From contig CAYFHQ010000135.1 of NCBI GenBank assembly GCA_964342805.1, positions 1 through 8,367 of the forward strand: a DNA stretch of 8,367 bases, read 5' to 3'. Below, piece by piece: positions 1-5,225 of this stretch (its first letter is position 1; every line of letters begins with the position of its first letter). Both the position numbers and the translations under genes were made by a program. The notes beneath the pieces were generated by a model that searched no databases, was not told the origin of the DNA, and was given only the letters and a program-made list of their open reading frames with translations. The stretch comes from CAYFHQ01 sp964342805. Lineage in GTDB: Bacteria; Bacillota; Clostridia; Peptostreptococcales; Acidaminobacteraceae.

Positions 1-1317
1 AATACGAATGGCCCCTACCACCTTGTAGGGCCTAGCCTGCCAGGTTTGACCGCCATCGGTCGACACATAGGTATCCTCAGCGTAAATGTCTCCCTGGGTG
101 GCTGCCACGATCAACTGGCCGTCGTTGGTGTCAAAGTCCGTCACATACTTGCCCGGTGGATTAATCTTCGTCCAGGTTTGGCCCCCGTCGTCAGACCGAA
201 TGAGGCCTGCAGCCTTACTATGGTCGGCGTGTTGGGTACCCAGGGCAAAAATCGTGTTGCTGGACACGGCCTCCATCCGGTGGTAGGCGCTGTAGTCAGC
301 CGCCTCAGGTGTTGAGGTTCGTACCCAGTTTTCCCCACCATCGGTGGTCTTAAAAACCCCACCCTTAAAGAGGTTGGTGGTCAGCTTGCTGGAAGTAAAG
401 GAGGCCTGACCCCCTGTTAATCCAATATAGAAGGTGTCATCATCATTGGGGTCCATGGCCAGGGTGCCTGCAGACCCACTGGTAAAACCTGTCACCTTCC
501 GGGTCCAGGTGTGACCCTGGTCGTCAGATAGATAAAAACCTCCATAAGCACTGGGAAAGGACCCTTCTGCGGGACCGGGTGACGTGGCAAAGGCCGCCAC
601 ATACCGGTTGGGATTGTTCTTGCTAATGCGAATGTCATAGAACTCTGGATACCGGTAGAGGCCCACATTGGCTGTTAGTAAGCCCTTGCGGTACCACTTC
701 CAGGTCTGGCCTCCGTCTGTGGACTGGAGAATGCCATTGTGCTCTGTTCCCACTGCAACCACCTGGTCATTGGTGGGGTCTACGGTCAGGGCCTTAAACA
801 ACTGGTCATTGAAGGACCCGTCGGTTAGGCCATCTGGTCCAAGGACATAACCCGGCACTAAAAAGGGACCCTGTCCCTCGAAAAGGTCAATAAAATGATT
901 GCCGTCACTTTGGCGGTAATTGATGCCGATGTTCAGCCCCTCGGCCATGTATTTGAGGGGAATTAATGTCCGTCCATTTTCGATAACGGCAGGGGTGTCC
1001 ATGGTAAAAATCCGGTCTTCCATTTTCACCATCCGCTTGCCTATGGTAAAGGTGAGTTTGCGGTCATTTCCTGACACAATGACTTCCCGGGTTGGGCCGA
1101 CCCACTCCACTTCATAACCCATGTCCCTGGCGATATAGAGGGGAATCATGGTCCGACTGTCTATGATCACTGGAAGCTGGTCAGAAAATGCCAATAGACT
1201 GCCATTATATTGAATGGTGAACTTGCCCTCACCGTAGGTTGCCTGGTTGACACAAAACCCTAGGGCGATGACCACCAAAACTGCTAACAATAAGACTTTC
1301 ACATTATTTTTCCCCAT
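1..1317 (-). CDS. Secreted protein with copper-amine-oxidase-like N-terminal domain and Asp-box (BNR) beta-propeller, C-terminus outside the window
   Basis: The reading frame is open from an ATG at 1317 to the left edge: 439 residues with no stop, so the C-terminus is missing. Residues 7-22 are a hydrophobic Sec-type signal segment. A Cys lies at 22, but the preceding LGF does not fit a lipobox, so I predict a secreted or wall-associated protein. Residues about 33-146 match the copper-amine-oxidase N-terminal domain common in Firmicute surface proteins, with two similar units (SRTMIPLYIARDMGYEVEW near 54-72 and NGRTLIPLKYMAEGL near 114-128). From about 170 on there are five Asp-box motifs, S/T-x-D-x-G-x-x-W, at 199-206, 264-271, 324-331, 375-382 and 419-426, typical of sialidase/sortilin/YCF48-like propellers. 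The Asp box is structural, so it proves neither sialidase nor any other enzyme activity. The start is set by GGAGGTG seven bases upstream. The domain calls are firm; the substrate and role are unknown. Confidence 0.88.
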   Translation of the reverse strand, partial: MGKNNVKVLLLAVLVVIALGFCVNQATYGEGKFTIQYNGSLLAFSDQLPVIIDSRTMIPLYIARDMGYEVEWVGPTREVIVSGNDRKLTFTIGKRMVKMEDRIFTMDTPAVIENGRTLIPLKYMAEGLNIGINYRQSDGNHFIDLFEGQGPFLVPGYVLGPDGLTDGSFNDQLFKALTVDPTNDQVVAVGTEHNGILQSTDGGQTWKWYRKGLLTANVGLYRYPEFYDIRISKNNPNRYVAAFATSPGPAEGSFPSAYGGFYLSDDQGHTWTRKVTGFTSGSAGTLAMDPNDDDTFYIGLTGGQASFTSSKLTTNLFKGGVFKTTDGGENWVRTSTPEAADYSAYHRMEAVSSNTIFALGTQHADHSKAAGLIRSDDGGQTWTKINPPGKYVTDFDTNDGQLIVAATQGDIYAEDTYVSTDGGQTWQARPYKVVGAIRI

Positions 1318-1395
1318 AAAAAAACACCTCCATATAGATTCCTACCCCAGTACACAAAAATTATGTGCCCGGGGCAGGAATCCGTGAAGGTGTTT
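1318..1395 (-). terminator. Terminator-like hairpin after the membrane gene, with the next gene's Shine-Dalgarno in its 3' arm
   Basis: Read on the minus strand, AAACACCT (1395-1388) pairs with AGGTGTTT (1329-1322). Inside it, GATTCCTGCCCC (1382-1371) pairs with GGGGTAGGAATC (1348-1337), with one G-U wobble. A small inner CACA/TGTG stem lies near 1367-1353. The helix is followed at once by a T run (1324-1318) and then the ATG at 1317. The start of the hairpin lies 12 nt past the TAG of the upstream membrane gene. The GGAGGTG ribosome site of the secreted-protein gene (1331-1325) is partly inside the outer stem. It could act as a terminator, an attenuator or a translation silencer. Only the pairing and the T run are seen; function is inferred. 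Confidence 0.65.
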
Positions 1396-1407
1396 CCACG
1401 GGAGAGA

Positions 1408-1917
1408 CTATTCGGTTTGGGACAACCGATGGGAAATTTCCGATAATCGCAAGTAGTACTGGTAGTACATGGGCAGGACAATGACCTTTTCCACAAACTC
1501 AAAGATATACATGAGTATGGAGAAGACCGTCCCATAAACCAAAGGACCCTCGTCAACGATAAACAACATACTGAGGACAAATACCCCCATTGAGATCACC
1601 GTGACAATAGAATAATTGAAGACCTCCAAGTCAGACAAGTGGATATTGGTTTTCATGATCCCAGTCATGAAGGTCTGCATGGGTCCCCGCTTGCGGGTTT
1701 CAATGGTAGCCACAAGGGTTTCCATTTGGTCGTTGTAGTCCTTGTTGAGCCGGAGGTTCCGGTTGGCAGTTAAAACATACACCAGGGAGATAAGAACCAT
1801 GGACCCCAGACACAAGAAGAAAACATGGATATTGATGTTCCAAATGATGATCAATATCCCAATGACCCCAACAAAGCTAAAGACGATGTCTGGAAAGGAG
1901 TTTTCAAAGAACTCCAC
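1408..1917 (-). CDS. C-terminal fragment (up to 169 aa) of the amber-split membrane protein
   Basis: This stretch continues the upstream frame after the TAG and carries four predicted helices, around DIVFSFVGVIGILIIIW, IHVFFLCLGSMVLISLVYVL, a segment starting near YSIVTVISMGVFVLSMLF, and VYGTVFSILMYIFEFVEKV. The first usable start is GTG 1917, but the bases before it hold no Shine-Dalgarno, so independent translation looks weak. It ends with TAG at 1410-1408. The clean open frame suggests that the interruption is recent or that the region is still read through. Confidence 0.45.
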   Translation of the reverse strand: MEFFENSFPDIVFSFVGVIGILIIIWNINIHVFFLCLGSMVLISLVYVLTANRNLRLNKDYNDQMETLVATIETRKRGPMQTFMTGIMKTNIHLSDLEVFNYSIVTVISMGVFVLSMLFIVDEGPLVYGTVFSILMYIFEFVEKVIVLPMYYQYYLRLSEISHRLSQTE

Positions 1918-1929
1918 CAGTTCGGTCAG

Positions 1930-2271
1930 CTAATTAATCCGGGCAGAAATCTTGGATGTAGAGCTATTTTGATCATTTTCCTTGTCCACCAACTCCATGG
2001 TAATGGTCTGATAGATCTTGGCGTAAATGCGGCTATCAAAAAACCGCCGACCAGACCCGATAACAAGAGAGGCAAAGATCAAGCCTACCAGCATGTAGAG
2101 TCCCTGGAAGGACTTGTCCATGAGGTCATTGATGGCAAAACCGATAAAGAGCGGATACAGCAGGGCACAGGCCAGTTCCAAAAGAACAAGGCCAATGGTT
2201 ACGCCTATTTTCCAGCGGAACCGTTTAAGTAGGGTAAATAAACTAAATTTCATGTTCTCCTCATTTTTCAC
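1930..2271 (-). CDS. N-terminal fragment (113 aa) of the amber-split membrane protein
   Basis: This is what ordinary translation would make from the GTG start: a basic N-terminus (KRFRWK), two predicted membrane helices and a cytoplasmic tail ending ISARIN before TAG. The strong ribosome site just upstream means this part is probably still translated if the mRNA is made. On its own it lacks four of the six helices and is unlikely to form a normal membrane domain. Confidence 0.55.
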   Translation of the reverse strand: MKNEENMKFSLFTLLKRFRWKIGVTIGLVLLELACALLYPLFIGFAINDLMDKSFQGLYMLVGLIFASLVIGSGRRFFDSRIYAKIYQTITMELVDKENDQNSSTSKISARIN

Positions 2272-2276
2272 TTTCT

Positions 2277-2285
2277 ACCTCCACC
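2277..2285 (-). promoter_or_regulatory. Ribosome binding site that decides the GTG 2271 start
   Basis: On the minus strand GGTGGAGGT precedes GTG 2271; its GGAGG core sits six bases from the codon. The in-frame ATG at 2253 has GAGGAG only three bases away, which is less well spaced, so GTG 2271 is the preferred start. Confidence 0.6.
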
Positions 2286-2289
2286 CTAC

Positions 2290-2310
2290 ACCTTAGAGCC
2301 ACTTTAAGGT
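2290..2310. promoter_or_regulatory. Perfect 6-bp inverted repeat ACCTTA-N9-TAAGGT
   Basis: The arms at 2290-2295 and 2305-2310 are exact reverse complements. The element sits between the thiolase terminator and the membrane-gene ribosome site. A TTGACC (2313-2308, minus strand) overlaps one arm and resembles a -35 box, but the -10 position 17 bases on (TGTAGG) is poor. It could be an operator or a chance short dyad. Confidence 0.25.
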
Positions 2311-2312
2311 CA

Positions 2313-2353
2313 AGAAAAAACACCCCAAGAAAGTTAGATTTCTTGAGGTGTTT
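2313..2353 (-). terminator. Rho-independent terminator of the CoA-transferase/thiolase operon
   Basis: On the minus strand, AAACACCTCAAGAAA (2353-2339) pairs with TTTCTTGGGGTGTTT (2332-2318) around a six-base loop, with one G-U wobble. The helix runs straight into a T-rich tail (TTTTTTCTT). It begins 36 nt after the thiolase stop codon. In the plus direction the tail is weak and the wobble becomes a C-A mismatch, so it acts mainly on the minus strand. Confidence 0.88.
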
Positions 2354-2389
2354 CAGAATGAACTGTTCTTTCAGTTTTTATGCTTGGGA

Positions 2390-3568
2390 CTACTTCTTTA
2401 CAACTACAGCTTCGCCCATGCCGCCACCGATACATAGGGTAGCAAGGCCTGTCTCAGCGTCACGCTTGATCATTTCATGGATCAGGGTAACCAGAATACG
2501 AGCGCCAGAAGCACCAATTGGGTGACCAAGTGCAATGGCACCGCCATTTACGTTAATGATCGCTGGATCAAAAGCAGTGTCCTTGACAACCGCTAGGGAC
2601 TGAGCCGCAAAAGCTTCATTGGCTTCCACTAGCTGAATGTCGTCCTTGTTCATCTTTGCACGGTCAAGAACCTTGGAAACTGCATTCACAGGACCAATAC
2701 CCATGATAGATGGGGCAACACCTGCAGAAGCGTGGGCAACAATACGAACCAGCGGCTTCACACCCAGTTCCTCAGCCTTTTCAGCACTCATCACAACCAG
2801 GGCAGCTGCACCATCATTAATACCTGACGCATTACCCGCTGTAACTGAACCATCCTTCTTAAAAGCAGGACGTAGTTTAGCTAGCTTGTCAGCCGTAGAA
2901 CCACCACGGATGTATTCGTCTGTATCGAAAACGACAGGATCATCCTTACGCTGTGGTATCACAACGGGAACGATCTCGTCCTTGAACCTGCCTTCTGCTT
3001 GGGCAGCCGCAGCCTTTGCCTGGCTGTCAGCAGCAAACTGGTCCTGGGCTTCTCTTGTCAGGTTCCACTGGTCTACAATGTTCTCAGCTGTAATGCCCAT
3101 GTGGTAACCTTCAAATGCGTCCGTCAGACCATCGTTCACCATAGTGTCAACCAGGGTACCGTTACCCATCTTGTGGCCCCAACGCGCCTTAGGCATCACG
3201 TAAGCCGACTGGCTCATGTTTTCAGTACCGCCAGCTACAACGATGTCAGCAGAACCGGCAACGATCATGTCAAAGGCAGTGGAAACTGTCTTCAGACCAG
3301 AACCACAAATCATGTTCATTGTCCATGCAGGTACGTGGTTAGGCACACCAGCCTTAATGGAAGCCTGACGGGCAACACCTTGGCCCTGGCCCGCTTGAAG
3401 AACACAACCCATGATCACTTCGTCTACATTTTCAGCCTTGATCCCAGCTCGGTCAATGGCCTCTTTGATTACAGTTGCACCTAGATCTACAGCAGAAACA
3501 TTCTGCAGGCTACCACCGAAGCTGCCGATTGCCGTACGTACCGCCGAAGCAATTACGATTTCTTTCAT
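2390..3568 (-). CDS. atoB: Acetyl-CoA acetyltransferase (acetoacetyl-CoA thiolase)
   Basis: The 392-residue product has the normal length for a type II biosynthetic/degradative thiolase, a cytosolic enzyme that interconverts two acetyl-CoA with acetoacetyl-CoA plus CoA. The catalytic residues are all present: the acyl-accepting Cys88 in NMICGSGLK, Asn317 in the NEAF motif, His349 in GGAIALGHPIGASGAR, and Cys379 in LCIGGGMGEA. The protein starts MKEIVIASAVRTAIGSFGG, as this family does, and AAAGGAG (3584-3578) precedes the ATG. It is the last gene of the operon, 50 nt after CoA-transferase subunit B, and is followed by the terminator. With the transferase it would convert acetoacetate to acetyl-CoA, or feed acetoacetyl-CoA into butyrate or acetone-type metabolism in reverse; direction cannot be read from sequence. 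An equally valid symbol is thlA/phaA. Confidence 0.95.
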   Translation of the reverse strand: MKEIVIASAVRTAIGSFGGSLQNVSAVDLGATVIKEAIDRAGIKAENVDEVIMGCVLQAGQGQGVARQASIKAGVPNHVPAWTMNMICGSGLKTVSTAFDMIVAGSADIVVAGGTENMSQSAYVMPKARWGHKMGNGTLVDTMVNDGLTDAFEGYHMGITAENIVDQWNLTREAQDQFAADSQAKAAAAQAEGRFKDEIVPVVIPQRKDDPVVFDTDEYIRGGSTADKLAKLRPAFKKDGSVTAGNASGINDGAAALVVMSAEKAEELGVKPLVRIVAHASAGVAPSIMGIGPVNAVSKVLDRAKMNKDDIQLVEANEAFAAQSLAVVKDTAFDPAIINVNGGAIALGHPIGASGARILVTLIHEMIKRDAETGLATLCIGGGMGEAVVVKK

Positions 3569-3618
3569 GTTGGATTTCTCCTTTACTATACAAGTGATTG
3601 TCGTTTCAATTGTGGTTG

Positions 3619-4269
3619 TTAAACAACCATATCTTTTAGATCGTCAGAAATAATCAATTTCGCTTCTGTGGCCGCTTGAACTTCCTCTAGGGTAAACTCA
3701 GGGTTCTTTTCAGTAAGCAATAGACCTTTTTCTGTGACTTCCATGACACCCATTTCTGTGATAATCATGTCTACCTTACCCGCTGCAGTCAGGGGTAGGG
3801 TACATTCCTTTAGGATCTTGTGGTTGCCCTTGGCCGTGTGTTGCATGGAGACGATTACCTTCTTGGCTCCACCCACAAGGTCCATGGCTCCACCCATGCC
3901 TGGAACCAACTTGCCAGGAATGATCCAGTTGGCCAGGTTGCCCTTTTCATCGACTTGTAACGCGCCGAGAACGGTCGCATTCAGATGACCACCACGGATG
4001 ATGGTAAAGGACATGGCACTGTCAAAGTACATTCCCCCTGGAACAATTGACGCTGGCAGGCTACCTGCATTGGTCAGTTCCGGGTCTTCCTCGCCCTCAG
4101 CTGGTGCAGGACCCAGTCCCACAAAACCATTTTCTGAGTGCAGTATAATATCAACACCTTGTGGAATGTAGTTTGCTGCCAGGGTTGGCAGGCCAATTCC
4201 CAGGTTGATTACGTCACCGTCGTTAAACTCTTTTGCCACTCTGCGGGCAATAAACTCTTTTACGTTCAT
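3619..4269 (-). CDS. atoA: Acetate/butyrate-acetoacetate CoA-transferase, subunit B (beta)
   Basis: The 216-residue product is a complete beta subunit of a class I (SugarP_isomerase-fold) CoA-transferase, also called CtfB. The catalytic glutamate is Glu46 in the HSENGFVG motif; it forms the glutamyl-CoA thioester during transfer of CoA between acetyl- or butyryl-CoA and acetoacetate. Other family marks are DVINLGIGLPTLAANYIP near the N-terminus, GPAPAEGEEDPELTNAG and PGKLVPGMGGAMDLVGGAK. The ATG lies only two bases after the TAA of subunit A, with a GAGGGGG ribosome site inside the end of that gene. This gives tight translational coupling, as expected for a 1:1 alpha-beta complex. The family assignment is firm; acetoacetate rather than another 3-oxo acid is inferred from the thiolase neighbour and overall likeness to AtoA/CtfB. 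Confidence 0.93.
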   Translation of the reverse strand: MNVKEFIARRVAKEFNDGDVINLGIGLPTLAANYIPQGVDIILHSENGFVGLGPAPAEGEEDPELTNAGSLPASIVPGGMYFDSAMSFTIIRGGHLNATVLGALQVDEKGNLANWIIPGKLVPGMGGAMDLVGGAKKVIVSMQHTAKGNHKILKECTLPLTAAGKVDMIITEMGVMEVTEKGLLLTEKNPEFTLEEVQAATEAKLIISDDLKDMVV

Positions 4270-4271
4270 CT

Positions 4272-4922
4272 TTATGCCCCCTCTACGATATGTGTTACAA
4301 ACAGTCCCGGCGTAACCACGGCATGGGGATCAATGTCACCCACAGGCACGATGGTACCGGCTTCCACAATAACAACCTCTGCTGCTGTTGCCATAAGTGG
4401 ATTCATGTTTTGTGTTGTTTTGTTATAAGTAATGTTGCCTTTTTCGTCTACTACAGAGCCACCAATCAGGGCCACGTCTGCCTTCAGGGCTGTTTCCAGT
4501 AGGTATTCCACACCTTCAACTGTAAGCTTTTGCTTACCCTCTTCGACAACTGTACCAATGCCGATTGGCGTTAACACACCACCTAGGCCTGCACCGCCGG
4601 CACGGATACGCTCTGCCAGAGTCCCCTGGGGGATCAGCTCCACGTCGATAATACCCTCCGTCATTTGACGGCCTGTTTCTTTGTTGGTACCGATGTGGGA
4701 AGCCAGTACACGCTTGACCTGGCCATTGGCAACCAGTTTACCAACACCCTTGTCTACAAATGACGTGTCATTGGCAATGATGGTCAAGTCTTTTACATTC
4801 TTTTCTACCAGCTTGTCAATCAAGCCTTCAGGCGCGCCACAACCCAGGAAACCGCCTACCATAATGGTCATGCCGTCCTTCACCAAAGCCGCAGCAGCGT
4901 CAAAATCAATCCGCTTTTTCAT
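4272..4922 (-). CDS. atoD: Acetate/butyrate-acetoacetate CoA-transferase, subunit A (alpha)
   Basis: The 216-residue alpha subunit, also called CtfA, contains the family signature GGFLGCGAPEGLID (residues 23-36), the stretch LTIIANDTSFVDKGVGKL, ASHIGTNKETGRQM, and the oxyanion/CoA-binding region PQGTLAERIRAGGAGLGG. From memory it looks closer to E. coli AtoD than to clostridial CtfA. It pairs with subunit B to move CoA onto acetoacetate. ATG 4922 is preceded by GGAGGTG five bases away (4934-4928). It is the first gene of the operon and lies about 28 nt downstream of the start expected from the sigma-54 promoter. No short-chain fatty-acid transporter (atoE) gene follows in this operon. Confidence 0.94.
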   Translation of the reverse strand: MKKRIDFDAAAALVKDGMTIMVGGFLGCGAPEGLIDKLVEKNVKDLTIIANDTSFVDKGVGKLVANGQVKRVLASHIGTNKETGRQMTEGIIDVELIPQGTLAERIRAGGAGLGGVLTPIGIGTVVEEGKQKLTVEGVEYLLETALKADVALIGGSVVDEKGNITYNKTTQNMNPLMATAAEVVIVEAGTIVPVGDIDPHAVVTPGLFVTHIVEGA

Positions 4923-4960
4923 TCATACACCTCCGTATTTTTCCTCATCTCTGTATATAC

Positions 4961-4976
4961 GCAAGTGGCGTGCCAA
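4961..4976 (-). promoter_or_regulatory. Sigma-54 (-24/-12) promoter of the CoA-transferase/thiolase operon
   Basis: The minus strand reads TTGGCACGCCACTTGC, matching the sigma-54 consensus TGGCAC-N5-TTGC exactly, including the invariant GG (4974-4973) and GC (4962-4961) dinucleotides and their spacing; only the last preferred A/T is a G. Transcription should begin near 4950, giving a leader of about 28 nt that contains the GGAGGTG ribosome site. This class of promoter needs an ATP-driven enhancer-binding protein; none is encoded in the window. Confidence 0.85.
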
Positions 4977-5035
4977 AATAACACCCTAGTCTTTTCAACC
5001 CTTTCAGCCGATGCGCCCTGGCTCAAGTCCTGATA

Positions 5036-5054
5036 GTGTATCAACTTCACTACA
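5036..5054. promoter_or_regulatory. Upstream activator-like repeat, copy 1
   Basis: A 19-bp element (GTGTATCAACTTCACTACA) matches copy 2 at 16 of 19 positions in the same orientation. It contains the dyad TGTA-N10-TACA. Its centre lies about 95 bp upstream of the expected sigma-54 start site, in the range where enhancer-binding proteins usually bind. It also overlaps a short perfect dyad TGATA-GTG-TATCA at 5031-5043. Confidence 0.55.
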
Positions 5055-5070
5055 CTTTCTAACTTGGTCA

Positions 5071-5084
5071 TGCCAGATCAGGCA
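5071..5084. promoter_or_regulatory. Palindrome TGCCAGATCAGGCA, possible operator
   Basis: The outer TGCC/GGCA arms and the central GATC are self-complementary; only the two A positions between them break the symmetry (12 of 14 bases). It lies between the two 19-bp repeats in the divergent control region, so it could serve either direction. No protein can be assigned to it. Confidence 0.35.
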
Positions 5085-5138
5085 CCTTGTATCTTTTTTG
5101 CTACACTATAAGGCATTGTCCACTTTTTCACTGAATAT

Positions 5139-5157
5139 GTGTATCAAATCGACTACA
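5139..5157. promoter_or_regulatory. Upstream activator-like repeat, copy 2
   Basis: The sequence GTGTATCAAATCGACTACA repeats copy 1 with three mismatches and keeps the TGTA-N10-TACA dyad. The copies start 103 bp apart, close to ten helical turns, which would place both on about the same face of the DNA. This copy is about 198 bp upstream of the predicted sigma-54 start and about 70 bp before the kinase gene, so its binding protein might also affect that gene. Confidence 0.55.
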
Positions 5158-5225
5158 TAAAGTAAATTCTAAACACCCTGATACCACGGCGCCCAACTGG
5201 GTATTTACAACTTAGGAGGAACCCT

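Larger units (their letters stand above)
1408..2271 (-). pseudogene. Six-helix ABC-transporter-type membrane protein, interrupted by an in-frame TAG at codon 114
   Basis: One reading frame runs from GTG at 2271 to TAG at 1408, and would give 287 residues if the TAG at 1932-1930 were a sense codon. Both halves are in the same frame, so this is a nonsense change, not a frameshift. About two hydrophobic segments lie before the stop (residues ~20-45 and 55-73) and about four after it, giving the six-helix plan of an ABC exporter membrane domain. From memory it resembles the stand-alone 'ABC transporter six-transmembrane domain' family (Pfam ABC_membrane_3). Motifs that look family-like are LVIGSGRRFFDSR, ISARIN-stop-LTELVEFFENS and the ending YYQYYLRLSEISHRL. 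There is no Walker A or ABC signature and no ATPase gene beside it. The start is chosen because GGTGGAGGT lies six bases before GTG 2271; ATG 2253 is a possible second start. It may be decayed, expressed as a fragment, or affected by a sequence error. Confidence 0.7.
4923..5225. other. Divergent intergenic control region (303 bp)
   Basis: No credible gene is present here. The region holds the sigma-54 promoter pointing left, the two 19-bp repeats, the TGCC/GGCA palindrome, and a further TACACTATA at 5102-5110 that is the inverted form of the TATAGTGTA-like sequence at the left repeat. A clear sigma-70 promoter for the kinase gene on the right could not be picked out: candidate pairs such as TTGTCC (5116) with GTGTAT (5139) are weak. 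AGGAGG at 5214-5219 is the kinase ribosome site. Confidence 0.6.

Noticed and set aside
1299..1580. 93-residue minus-strand open frame reaching from the membrane gene into the secreted-protein gene
   Set aside because: It overlaps the supported frames, crosses the hairpin, has no family-like sequence and no good ribosome site; it is an out-of-frame shadow.
1915..1929. Independent restart of translation at GTG 1917 after the TAG
   Set aside because: No Shine-Dalgarno precedes it, and a start there would leave a protein beginning in the middle of the conserved region, so it is not called as a genuine separate gene.
1825..2232. 135-residue plus-strand open frame opposite the membrane gene
   Set aside because: Antisense to a convincing membrane-protein frame; hydrophilic, unrecognised sequence without a ribosome site.
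2637..3484. Two plus-strand open frames of about 160 residues opposite the thiolase gene
   Set aside because: They lie fully antisense to a thiolase with all catalytic residues; their length follows from the codon bias of the real gene.
5116..5144. Possible sigma-70 promoter for the kinase gene (TTGTCC, 17 bp, GTGTAT)
   Set aside because: Only the spacing is good; the -10 hexamer is poor and overlaps the second 19-bp repeat, so it is not listed as a feature.
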